Assembly (NCBI GenBank): GCA_004356685.1
Contig: SMWS01000128.1
Location: forward strand, 1-6,756
DNA length: 6,756 nt
DNA from: Deltaproteobacteria bacterium
GTDB taxonomy: Bacteria; Desulfobacterota_D; UBA1144; Nemesobacterales; N074bin48
Reading direction: 5' to 3'
A model generated the notes under the pieces. It did not search any database, was not told the DNA's origin, and was given only the letters and a program-made list of their open reading frames with translations. The stretch's first letter is position 1. Each line of letters begins with the position of its first letter. The position numbers were made by a program, and so were the translations under genes. Shown piece by piece: positions 1-6,579 of the stretch.

Positions 1-147
1 AAGAAACATCTTGAAAACCTTGATGATTTAACAGACGAGGCAGAACCCTTGGTAATTGAAGATGACTCGGATGAGCAGCAGGGTGAAGAACTGCAAACTG
101 AAGACGCTGAAGATGCTGGCCAAGACGATGACGGGGCAGAAAACTAA
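1..147 (+). CDS. C-terminal end of an unidentified protein with an acidic tail (5' truncated by window)
   Basis: Frame 1 is open from the first base to TAA at 145-147 and gives the last 48 residues of a protein that begins outside the window. The visible part is low in complexity and strongly acidic: 21 of 48 residues are Asp or Glu, while the only Lys/His residues are the first three. It is therefore probably a disordered C-terminal extension rather than a folded domain, and it does not identify the family. The stop codon overlaps the ATG of the next gene as TAATG, so the two genes are very likely in one transcript and translationally coupled. Reading frame and stop are seen directly; the disorder is inferred from composition. 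Confidence 0.75.
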   Translation, partial: KKHLENLDDLTDEAEPLVIEDDSDEQQGEELQTEDAEDAGQDDDGAEN

Positions 148-356
148 TGGCTTGGGAGTATAAGGTGGTATCGATAGACAGTTTAATCCCTGAAGGGGGG
201 GATCACGATATAGCTGTTTCTAAAGAGGCTTCTCTAAATAGAAAAGCTAAACTTTCAAGTAGCTTAGAAGATAATTTAAATACTCTTGGTACTGATGGTT
301 GGGAGCTAGTATCTGTCTTTAGTGAATTTGGCATTTTTAAAAAATTAGCTGATTAA
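147..356 (+). CDS. DUF4177-like small protein
   Basis: This encodes a 69-residue protein with no signal peptide, membrane segment or cysteine. The pattern WEYKVV near the N terminus (residues 3-8) and LNTLGTDGWELVSV near the C terminus (about 44-57) matches the DUF4177 signature, a short beta-strand at each end with the Gly-Trp-Glu-Leu-Val core. No biochemical role is established for that family. The middle (about 12-40) is Ser/Lys/Asp-rich. The ATG at 147 is supported by its overlap with the upstream TAA and by the family motif starting at residue 3. A GGGG stretch lies about 9 bases upstream, but coupling with the preceding gene probably drives initiation. A run of seven G at 195-201 encodes Gly-Gly and is unusual for this AT-rich DNA. 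The family call rests on motif recognition without a search. Confidence 0.8.
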   Translation: MAWEYKVVSIDSLIPEGGDHDIAVSKEASLNRKAKLSSSLEDNLNTLGTDGWELVSVFSEFGIFKKLAD

Positions 357-394
357 ATTTAGTAAGTTTTTCTAAAATATTAACTATTGCAGAA

Positions 395-1276
395 ATGATT
401 AAATTTACTTTAACGCTATTTACATTAATTATTATACCCTCATTACTGAATGCTAATGTGCTTGTAGATAATGAATCTTTTCCTGAAGACAAAGCACCAA
501 ATCAAATATTACTTATAGCAAAAGTTGGCATAAATACTGCCAATTCAAAAAACTCAGTCGGCAAGCCTGAATATCATATATCACAACTGTCCGAAGACAG
601 TAGCTTTTATATTGTACTTTCATATAATTCTAGCAAATCTGAAGTTTTAAATAAAGATATACTGTCCAAAGCTCTTAGAGAAATGACCACTATTTTTATA
701 GGGTCAGGCTTTACATATGTAAGCAAAGAGCAAGCTGATTTTATAGTTAAGGTCTATATCGATGCAGAAATTTCTGACTATAAGAAAGGGGGGGCAAAAA
801 TTTATGACTTTCTTTGCAAAGTGACGATTAAGGTCTACGGTAAAAACAATAAATTGATTAAAGAATCAAATAAAAATTTATTTTTATCAGGTGAAAATCT
901 GGAGCAACTTGCAGTTAGTTCCATAAGTAAAAACTCGTCACTGGCTGCAAAAGATATCATTGCTAATCTCGGAAAAGTAAAAAGCGCAGATCAACAAGCG
1001 CCTGAGATAACTTACAAATTAAAAATAGAATTGCTTTTTGAAGGCACAGCAAATTATAAATTCTATGAAATAATAAATAATCTTATTAAAGATTCGTCTA
1101 CAAAACTAAAAGTATTAAAAAGGACTATTAATTACGGAGATTCTTTAAACATACTTGTTTTGTCTAAGATGGAGAGTCAGAAACTTGCAGAACATATTAT
1201 TGATAATATTCCCAATAAAGATTCTCTTGAGGTAACCAGTGTATCTGACAACAGAGTAGTATTTAGAATTAAGTAA
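395..1276 (+). CDS. Exported protein of unknown function, possibly FlgT/LpoB-like in fold
   Basis: This encodes a 293-residue protein with a classic N-terminal signal: Lys3, a hydrophobic stretch at about 4-18, and a likely signal peptidase I site after Ala20 (LLNA then NV). There is no lipobox cysteine, so a soluble periplasmic or secreted protein is expected; the only cysteine is Cys141. Two alpha/beta segments are visible. Residues about 70-192 hold a beta strand, a helix, GFTYVSKEQADFIVKV (105-120) and further strands, ending in an Ala/Ser-rich helix. Residues about 205-292 hold another beta-helix-beta unit with YGDSLNILV (247-255). This layout resembles exported accessory proteins of the FlgT/LpoB/LPP20 sort, but that is an impression of fold and not an identification. 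The ATG at 395 is chosen because the signal peptide begins there; no Shine-Dalgarno sequence is evident. It lies 38 bp after the DUF4177-like gene and probably shares its transcript. A G7 run occurs at 788-794. Confidence 0.75.
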   Translation: MIKFTLTLFTLIIIPSLLNANVLVDNESFPEDKAPNQILLIAKVGINTANSKNSVGKPEYHISQLSEDSSFYIVLSYNSSKSEVLNKDILSKALREMTTIFIGSGFTYVSKEQADFIVKVYIDAEISDYKKGGAKIYDFLCKVTIKVYGKNNKLIKESNKNLFLSGENLEQLAVSSISKNSSLAAKDIIANLGKVKSADQQAPEITYKLKIELLFEGTANYKFYEIINNLIKDSSTKLKVLKRTINYGDSLNILVLSKMESQKLAEHIIDNIPNKDSLEVTSVSDNRVVFRIK

Positions 1277-1291
1277 GATTAATTAGTCCTG

Positions 1292-2824
1292 CTATTCCCA
1301 TTCAATAGTGCTCGGGGGTTTTGTAGAAATATCATAAACAACTCTGTTTATTCCTTTCACTTCGTTTATGATTTTAACCGAAATCTTCTCTAATATCTCA
1401 TAGGGGATCTTTGCCCAACTGGCTGTCATGCCATCTGTGCTTGTTACAGCCCTAAGTGCTATAACATTTTCATACGTTCTTTCATCGCCCATTACGCCTA
1501 CTGTCTTTACAGGAATAAAAACAGAGAATGCCTGCCATATATCATCATAGATTGCAGAGGATTTTAGTTCTTCAATAAAAAGTGAATCAGCCTGTCTCAG
1601 TATTGCTAAACGCTGCTTTGTGATTTCGCCCATTATCCTTATTGCAAGTCCTGGGCCTGGGAAAGGATGTCTGCAGAGTATTTCGTCAGGCACTCCAAGA
1701 ACCTTTCCCGCTTTTCTTACTTCATCTTTAAATAACTCTCTTAGAGGTTCTACGAGTTTTAGATTCATTTTTTTGGGCAGCCCTCCAACGTTATGATGAG
1801 ATTTGATGGTTGCTGAAGGCCCTTTTACGCTCACGCTTTCAATTATATCGGGGTATAGAGTTCCCTGAGCCAGGTACTTTACATCTTTTATTTTATTTGA
1901 TTGCTCTTCGAACACTTTAATAAATTCTTTGCCAATAATCTTTCTTTTCTTTTCAGGGTCACTCACCCCTCTTAATTTTTCTAAAAACCTGCTTTCTGCA
2001 TTAACTACTTTGAGATTAAGCTGCATCTGTTTATATGAACTTACTATCTCTTTTGCTTCATTTAGTCTCAGCAGCCCCGTATCTACAAAAATACAGTGCA
2101 GATTTTTGCCGATTGTTTCTTTAAGAAGAGCTGCAGTAACTGTGGAATCAATACCTCCTGAAAGACCGCAGATTACATTTGAACCATTTAATTTATTTTT
2201 AAGTTCTTCTATAGTTTTCTCTATAAATGATTTAGGCGACCAGCTTTTGTGACAGCCAGCAATCTTGAATAAAAAGTTGCCTAAAATTTCTTTTCCCATT
2301 TGAGTATGTACTACCTCGGGATGAAACTGTGTTGCGAATATTCTTTTGTTTTTATTTTTAATCGCCGCTATGGGGCAGCTTGCAGTTTTAGCAATAATTT
2401 TAAAATTACGAGGAAGGCAAAGAACCTTATCACTGTGCGACATCCAAACCTCTGATTTGTTGTCCAGGTTTCCAAATAAATCGCTTGAGTCTTTTATAAG
2501 TAACTCAGCGGGCCCAAACTCTCTTTTTTCTGATTTCTCAACACCTCCCCCAAGGCTGCTCACAATAAGCTGCATTCCATAACATATGCCCAAAAGCGGA
2601 ATGTCTAAATTAAATAATTCATCAGAAACTTTTGGCGACCCTTTGTCCCAAACGCTTGATGGGCCTCCAGAAAGAATTATAGCATCCGGGCTTGCTTTCT
2701 TTATTTTTTGAAGAGAATAATTGTAGGGTTTTATTTCTGAATAAACTCCCAGTTCACGCACTCTCCTTGCAATAAGCTGAGTGTATTGAGATCCAAAATC
2801 AATAATTAGAACCAGTTCTCTCAT
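1292..2824 (-). CDS. guaA: GMP synthase (glutamine-hydrolysing)
   Basis: This enzyme converts XMP, ATP and glutamine to GMP, AMP, PPi and glutamate, the last step of de novo GMP synthesis in the cytoplasm. At 510 residues it has the usual full length. The N-terminal class I glutamine amidotransferase domain (about 1-190) shows the nucleophile Cys81 in GICYGMQ and the His168/Glu170 pair in FHPE. The ATP-pyrophosphatase domain has the P-loop SGGIDS (222-227), followed by VDTGLLR (247-253) and GTLYPDIIES (321-330). The C-terminal dimerisation/XMP-binding domain has RHPFPGPGLAIR (385-396) and ends in the typical PPSTIEWE. All key residues are present. The start gives the canonical N terminus with IIDFGSQYTQLIARR, although no Shine-Dalgarno sequence precedes it. 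It lies 52 bp downstream of guaB on the same strand and ends 15 bp from the stop of a convergent gene. Confidence 0.98.
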   Translation of the reverse strand: MRELVLIIDFGSQYTQLIARRVRELGVYSEIKPYNYSLQKIKKASPDAIILSGGPSSVWDKGSPKVSDELFNLDIPLLGICYGMQLIVSSLGGGVEKSEKREFGPAELLIKDSSDLFGNLDNKSEVWMSHSDKVLCLPRNFKIIAKTASCPIAAIKNKNKRIFATQFHPEVVHTQMGKEILGNFLFKIAGCHKSWSPKSFIEKTIEELKNKLNGSNVICGLSGGIDSTVTAALLKETIGKNLHCIFVDTGLLRLNEAKEIVSSYKQMQLNLKVVNAESRFLEKLRGVSDPEKKRKIIGKEFIKVFEEQSNKIKDVKYLAQGTLYPDIIESVSVKGPSATIKSHHNVGGLPKKMNLKLVEPLRELFKDEVRKAGKVLGVPDEILCRHPFPGPGLAIRIMGEITKQRLAILRQADSLFIEELKSSAIYDDIWQAFSVFIPVKTVGVMGDERTYENVIALRAVTSTDGMTASWAKIPYEILEKISVKIINEVKGINRVVYDISTKPPSTIEWE

Positions 2825-2876
2825 ACGATTTTTATAAAGGGTTATGAAGTTTGAAGGACTTTATTGAAATTATAGG

Positions 2877-4343
2877 TTATTCTACTCTATAATTTGGAGC
2901 TTCTTTAGTAATTATTACGTCGTGAACGTGACTTTCTTTAAGGCCCGCATTTGTTATTTTGATGAATTTAGATTTTTCTCTAAGGCCAGCAATATTTAAG
3001 CATCCCGTATAACCCATACCCGCCCGCAGTCCTCCCAGAAGCTGATAAATTATGCTTCCAATAGATCCTCTATTGGGAATTCTTCCTTCAATACCTTCAG
3101 GAACGAGTTTAGAATCAATCATCTCATCCTGAGAATATCTGTCCTTGCTGCCCTTTCTCATGGCCTCTATTGATCCCATTCCCCTATAAACTTTATATGT
3201 TCTACCCTGATAGAGTATTATTTCACCAGGTGCTTCATCGGCTCCTGCAAATAGGTTTCCTATCATAACAGAGTTTGCCCCGGCTGAGATTGCTTTTGTG
3301 ATATCGCCTGAATATTTTATTCCGCCGTCTGCAATCACGGGAACGCCGTATTTCTTTGCAGCTTTTACTACGTTCATTATTGCCGTAATTTGAGGTACCC
3401 CAATTCCTGCAATTACCCTGGTTGTACAAATTGAACCAGGGCCGACGCCAATCTTGAGACAATCTGCGCCAGCTTTTATTAAGGCTTCTGCACCCTGCTC
3501 AGTCGCTATATTTCCTGCAATCAGTTCAGTATCAGGGAATTGCTTCTTTGTTGATTTAACAGCGTCTAATACCCTCCTAGAATGCCCGTGAGCTGTGTCA
3601 ATAACAATCACATCACAATTTGCATTAATAAGCGCCCCAATTCTCTGCTCTCTATCTTCTCCAACTCCCACCGCAGCGCCACATCTTAGTCTTCCAAGGT
3701 TATCCTTACAGGCAAGAGGGTGTTTTTCGATTTTCTCTATATCTTTCATCGTGATAAGCCCTTTTAATTTGAACTTATCATTAACTACCGGCAATTTTTC
3801 AATTTTATATTTATGAAGTAATTGTTTTGCTGATTCTAAAGATATGTCTTCTTTAACTGTTACAAGCTTGGACTTCTTGGTCATTATTTTTTTAACAGGA
3901 TAGTCCAGGTTTTTTTCAAACCGAAGGTCCCTGTATGTAACGATTCCAAGAAGAGTATTGTCGCCCCGTATAACAGGAAGCCCCGTGATATTTTTACTTA
4001 GCATGATGTTTATAGCATCGCCAACTTTATTATCGGGTCTTACAGTAAGAGGGTTTATTATCATACCCCCTTCGTATTTTTTTACTTTTTGCACCTCAGA
4101 AGCCTGATCTTCTATACTAAAATTCTTATGAATTATCCCTATGCCGCCCTCCTGAGCCATAGAAATGGAGGTTTGAGCTTCAGTAACCGTATCCATCGCG
4201 GCACTTATTAAGGGGATGTTTAGTTTGATATTGGAAGTAAGAGACGTGGAAACGTCTACTTCACCAGGCAAAACTTCAGAATAGGATGGCAGTAATACTA
4301 CATCATCAAAGGTTAGAGCTTCTTCGATTTTATCCTCTAACAT
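2877..4343 (-). CDS. guaB: IMP dehydrogenase
   Basis: This enzyme oxidises IMP to XMP with NAD+, the committed step of guanine-nucleotide synthesis, and feeds GuaA encoded just downstream. The length of 488 residues is typical for bacterial IMPDH. The N terminus LTFDDVVLLP (10-19) is characteristic. A CBS-domain pair (Bateman module, about 95-207) interrupts the TIM barrel and is where adenine and guanine nucleotides allosterically regulate the family. The catalytic loop GPGSICTTR (301-309) supplies nucleophile Cys306. Asp339 in ADGGI binds the IMP ribose, YRGMGS lies at 386-391, and the mobile flap carries the Arg402-Tyr403 pair followed by PEGIEGR (415-421). Nothing essential is missing. 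The ATG lies 4 bp after the stop of the upstream 121-residue gene with only a weak GAAAG-like ribosome site, so translation is probably coupled. Confidence 0.98.
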   Translation of the reverse strand: MLEDKIEEALTFDDVVLLPSYSEVLPGEVDVSTSLTSNIKLNIPLISAAMDTVTEAQTSISMAQEGGIGIIHKNFSIEDQASEVQKVKKYEGGMIINPLTVRPDNKVGDAINIMLSKNITGLPVIRGDNTLLGIVTYRDLRFEKNLDYPVKKIMTKKSKLVTVKEDISLESAKQLLHKYKIEKLPVVNDKFKLKGLITMKDIEKIEKHPLACKDNLGRLRCGAAVGVGEDREQRIGALINANCDVIVIDTAHGHSRRVLDAVKSTKKQFPDTELIAGNIATEQGAEALIKAGADCLKIGVGPGSICTTRVIAGIGVPQITAIMNVVKAAKKYGVPVIADGGIKYSGDITKAISAGANSVMIGNLFAGADEAPGEIILYQGRTYKVYRGMGSIEAMRKGSKDRYSQDEMIDSKLVPEGIEGRIPNRGSIGSIIYQLLGGLRAGMGYTGCLNIAGLREKSKFIKITNAGLKESHVHDVIITKEAPNYRVE

Positions 4344-4347
4344 ATTT

Positions 4348-4713
4348 CTAGCTTTCTTCTTTTTTTACTTTAGGTTTTCTACCCCTTTTAGATTTAGGTT
4401 TTACAACGGGGGTTTCAGGTTTTAGTTCAATTCTCTGATCTTCAGGAGTATTGAACTGAATAACCTCTAATACTTTTTTTCTCATTTCAGGTTGATTTAC
4501 ACCAAGCTCTATTTCTATTTCCTGCTCTTTATCATAGAGGTTGATAAAAACCGGAAGAACGCCTACAAATGTGTTTGTATCGACGCGTTCAAAACCCAGT
4601 GCCTTTAAAAGTTTTTTAGGTATTACGGGAAACTCCAATGTTTCCACATCAACAGTTTCCTGAGGCAGGAGTCCATCCTGGCTTATGCTAATTTTCAATT
4701 TTGTAGTTTTCAT
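4348..4713 (-). CDS. Unknown 121-residue protein with basic AT-hook-like C-terminal tail, directly upstream of guaB
   Basis: I do not recognise a family. Residues about 1-95 look like a compact alpha/beta domain: an amphipathic first strand (LKISIS), IPKKLLKALGF (31-41), a hydrophobic strand around FVGVLPVFINLY (49-60), the acidic strand EQEIEIELG (63-71) and a helix at about 75-86. Pro/Lys-rich residues 98-121 follow, with SKRGRKPKVKK (108-118). Its GRKP core flanked by basic residues resembles an AT-hook (core GRP), which in known proteins binds the minor groove of AT-rich DNA; binding here is inference only. There is no signal peptide, membrane segment or cysteine. The stop codon is 4 bp before the guaB ATG, so the two genes are almost certainly co-transcribed. 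The gene also stays open across its whole length with plausible protein composition, which supports it as real. No Shine-Dalgarno sequence is visible at the start. Confidence 0.8.
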   Translation of the reverse strand: MKTTKLKISISQDGLLPQETVDVETLEFPVIPKKLLKALGFERVDTNTFVGVLPVFINLYDKEQEIEIELGVNQPEMRKKVLEVIQFNTPEDQRIELKPETPVVKPKSKRGRKPKVKKEES

Positions 4714-4746
4714 AATATTTATCTATTAAATAAAATTAAGAGAGGT

Positions 4747-4774
4747 ATTTTACTTTAGAATTTGTATATAGCAA
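4747..4774 (-). promoter_or_regulatory. Possible promoter for the 121-residue gene, guaB and guaA
   Basis: In the 74-bp gap upstream of the 121-residue gene, the minus strand reads TTGCTA (4774-4769), a 16-bp spacer, then TAAAAT (4752-4747). These match the sigma-70 consensus at 4 of 6 and 5 of 6 positions. The implied transcript would start about 30 bases before the ATG at 4713. The DNA is so AT-rich that chance matches are expected, and read-through from the zinc-ribbon gene is equally possible. No purine-riboswitch-like structure fits in this short leader. Confidence 0.3.
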
Positions 4775-4787
4775 TTTGAAAATTTAA

Positions 4788-6290
4788 TTATTCCGATTTT
4801 TCTATTAGAATGATTTCTGCGTCTACTACTTCTACACTGTGTTTTAGACCTAATATCTGACTCTTTGAAGGAAAAATGGAATAAAAATTAATTGAATCTC
4901 CTGGCATTAAATTATAATTCTTACCTGCCAGCTTCCTGGGATCGCTGAAATCGATATCTCCATTTTTTCTATTTAACCTATTTGATATTTCGTCGAGAGG
5001 CAAGGTTTGCAGTTCCTTATTTGTAAAGGTATTACCTGCATAGATTTGAGCATCATATATGATCTGTCCGTTATTTAAAAATTCTGCCTTCAGTTGTATA
5101 TAATTTACAATGTTATCAGTAAAATTGGTAATGTTGCCCCGTACTACGAAAAGAGGGCCATTGCTTGAGTTTATCCACTGGCCCTGAGTTTGTGTAATAT
5201 CTATACCTTCAAGCGGATTTTTAATATCAATAGGAAGGTTGGACACTAAAAAATTTCTTAATTCCTTAGTTTTTTCCTTAGACAGAATTTCTAAATTAAC
5301 TGCTATTATTAACCCTATGCTTCCAATTATCACAAGAATCGACAGTGCAACCACGATTTTCCCAATAAGTGATCCAACTTTTGATCCAACACTTTTTCTT
5401 TGTGGTTTATAGCTGGATTTTTTAACAGGGCTGTCATAACCAGAATCGTATACTGTAGCCTTGCCGCCATAGGATTCTGCCTGCATCTCTGACATTTTTT
5501 GCCGATCTACCGATAAGTTAGAACTAAATATGTCTTCCTGGGTTTGTGATGCTTCAAAAGACTGCTGCTGGTCTACTTGGTTTGCCTTATCGGTATCAAG
5601 ATCAAGGTTTGGTCCTTCAGTAGGTGGCTCGGTTATATCTGTTGCGCTACTTTGGGCAGCTGTCTGAGAAACTTCAGGCTCAGTTTGCTGAGTTTCTAAT
5701 TCTTTGTTTTCGGCAGGCGGTTCTGTTTGTAAAGGTGGAGTGAGGTCATCATCAGGCGGCTGATTGTTTGCAGCAGGCGGCTTGTTTGCAGGTTGATCGT
5801 TATCTTCTGTGTCTAAAGAAGCCCACGATATAGATGAATCTTCCTGAGACTCCTCACTGTCGGTCTGAAGCCCTACATCTTCTTTAGTGGGCTGATCTTC
5901 TGTCTTATCCTGACTTTTAATATCTACTTCGATTGAGGGTTTTGCAAAATCCGGACCAGGAAAGTCTTCATCCTGCTCTATAGACCAAACTTTTTCATTT
6001 TTATCACTGTCTGGCTGAGTGTCATCTCTAACAGGAATCTGTTCTTTTGGAGCTTCTTTGGCTGTCTCGATATGACCTTTTTCCTGTCCTATCTTTGCTT
6101 CAGTGTCTATCCGCAGATTATTGTTTGAAGGTGGCGCTTCAGCGGATTTTTCTGGGGATTTTGTGGTTTCTTTCTTTTCTACAAAAAAAACATTGCCACA
6201 TTTGGAACACCTAACCCTGCTGCCTGGTGGTTTGATTTTGGCATCATCCACCCGAAACTTTCTATCACATTGATCACATTGAATAATCAT
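4788..6290 (-). CDS. MJ0042-type zinc-ribbon, single-pass membrane protein with C-terminal DUF3426-like domain
   Basis: This 500-residue protein has three visible parts. Residues 1-38 form a zinc ribbon with Cys5-x2-Cys8 and Cys28-x2-Cys31 and the motif KPPGSRVRCSKCGNVF, typical of the MJ0042 finger family that opens many proteobacterial membrane proteins. Residues about 40-290 are a long Glu/Asp/Gln/Pro/Ser-rich, probably disordered linker. A basic patch (about 290-311) precedes one transmembrane helix at about 312-333, which suggests the zinc ribbon is cytoplasmic and the C terminus periplasmic. Residues about 345-497 resemble DUF3426, with GQWINSSNGPLFVVRGNITN (370-389), followed by a strand-rich region as expected for a beta-sandwich. 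No specific function is established for this architecture, and a sensory or envelope role is conjecture. The start is set by the zinc ribbon beginning at residue 1; the upstream GTAAGAACCT holds no good Shine-Dalgarno sequence. Confidence 0.88.
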   Translation of the reverse strand: MIIQCDQCDRKFRVDDAKIKPPGSRVRCSKCGNVFFVEKKETTKSPEKSAEAPPSNNNLRIDTEAKIGQEKGHIETAKEAPKEQIPVRDDTQPDSDKNEKVWSIEQDEDFPGPDFAKPSIEVDIKSQDKTEDQPTKEDVGLQTDSEESQEDSSISWASLDTEDNDQPANKPPAANNQPPDDDLTPPLQTEPPAENKELETQQTEPEVSQTAAQSSATDITEPPTEGPNLDLDTDKANQVDQQQSFEASQTQEDIFSSNLSVDRQKMSEMQAESYGGKATVYDSGYDSPVKKSSYKPQRKSVGSKVGSLIGKIVVALSILVIIGSIGLIIAVNLEILSKEKTKELRNFLVSNLPIDIKNPLEGIDITQTQGQWINSSNGPLFVVRGNITNFTDNIVNYIQLKAEFLNNGQIIYDAQIYAGNTFTNKELQTLPLDEISNRLNRKNGDIDFSDPRKLAGKNYNLMPGDSINFYSIFPSKSQILGLKHSVEVVDAEIILIEKSE

Positions 6291-6375
6291 AGGTTCTTAC
6301 TATATATATTAATAATATTTATACTTTATATTTTAATTTCACGCACTTTATTTAACTTTTAAATTAAAGAAAAGC

Positions 6376-6394
6376 TAATGCTAACTTAGCGTTA
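6376..6394. promoter_or_regulatory. 19-bp palindrome, candidate operator upstream of the zinc-ribbon gene
   Basis: The sequence TAATGCTAACTTAGCGTTA is an inverted repeat around C6385: nine pairs with one mismatch (T6379 against G6391), including the perfect core GCTAA-C-TTAGC. It is directly adjacent to a minus-strand TTGACT hexamer (6400-6395), a 5 of 6 match to a -35 element, so a protein bound here would sit in the spacer of a promoter reading toward the zinc-ribbon gene. The matching -10 is poor (TAGCTT, 6377-6372), and the ATG at 6290 would be about 80 bases downstream. Symmetry and position are seen; operator function is inferred. Confidence 0.35.
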
Positions 6395-6419
6395 AGTCAA
6401 CAAGTATACAATATTTTTT

Positions 6420-6579
6420 ATGATTTTTAATAGAATATTAAGAATTTTCGGTTTTCTAAGGACGCTATGGCAACTTTTTAAATGGTTACTTTAATAATTT
6501 TGCAGAAAATTACAGCAGTAATCAGGACAATAATAGAGTAAAAATTGTGGGCGTCGATGCAAGTAGATATGGAGATTAG
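6420..6579 (+). pseudogene. Possible small coding sequence broken by a single +1 frameshift (or a gene remnant)
   Basis: An ATG at 6420 opens a 24-codon frame beginning MIFNRILRIFGFL, which stops at 6492-6494. A second frame, open from 6460 to TAG at 6577-6579, encodes 39 residues including GRYGNFLNGYFNNFAENYSS and ending VKIVGVDASRYGD, but has no ATG of its own. Skipping one base near 6459-6462 would join them into a protein of about 52 residues with a hydrophobic, basic N terminus and a polar C terminus. The second frame uses mixed codons and reads more like protein than the surrounding noncoding DNA, and GC rises locally around 6460-6475 and 6547-6562. It could be a decayed gene, a sequencing error in a real small gene, or chance. 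No Shine-Dalgarno sequence is present. I recognise no family. Confidence 0.25.

Noticed and set aside
1293..1320. Hairpin CTATT-CCCATTC-AATAG as a terminator
   Set aside because: It is a short A-T-rich stem inside the guaA 3' end, with a G-rich stretch and not a T-run next to it.
1929..2252. 107-codon open frame on the plus strand
   Set aside because: It lies entirely antisense to guaA, whose conserved motifs cover the same bases; its composition is that of a shadow frame.
2346..2582. 78-codon open frame on the plus strand
   Set aside because: It is antisense to the glutaminase domain of guaA, has no family signature and has no ribosome site.
3235..3462. 75-codon open frame on the minus strand
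   Set aside because: It is an out-of-frame reading of guaB, overlapping its catalytic loop; the Arg/Asn/Ser-rich product is typical of a shadow.
3595..3816. 73-codon open frame on the plus strand
   Set aside because: It is antisense to guaB and its Ser/Leu/Pro-rich composition is typical of a reverse-strand shadow.
4714..4787. Purine riboswitch or attenuator upstream of the guaB operon
   Set aside because: The 74-bp gap is AT-rich and I see no conserved purine-aptamer loops, GC stems or terminator hairpin.
6474..6575. Hydrophobic open frame on the minus strand antisense to the small plus-strand ORF
   Set aside because: It has no ATG start in a usable position and no ribosome site, and its Ile/Val-rich product is what reverse translation of AT-rich DNA gives by chance.
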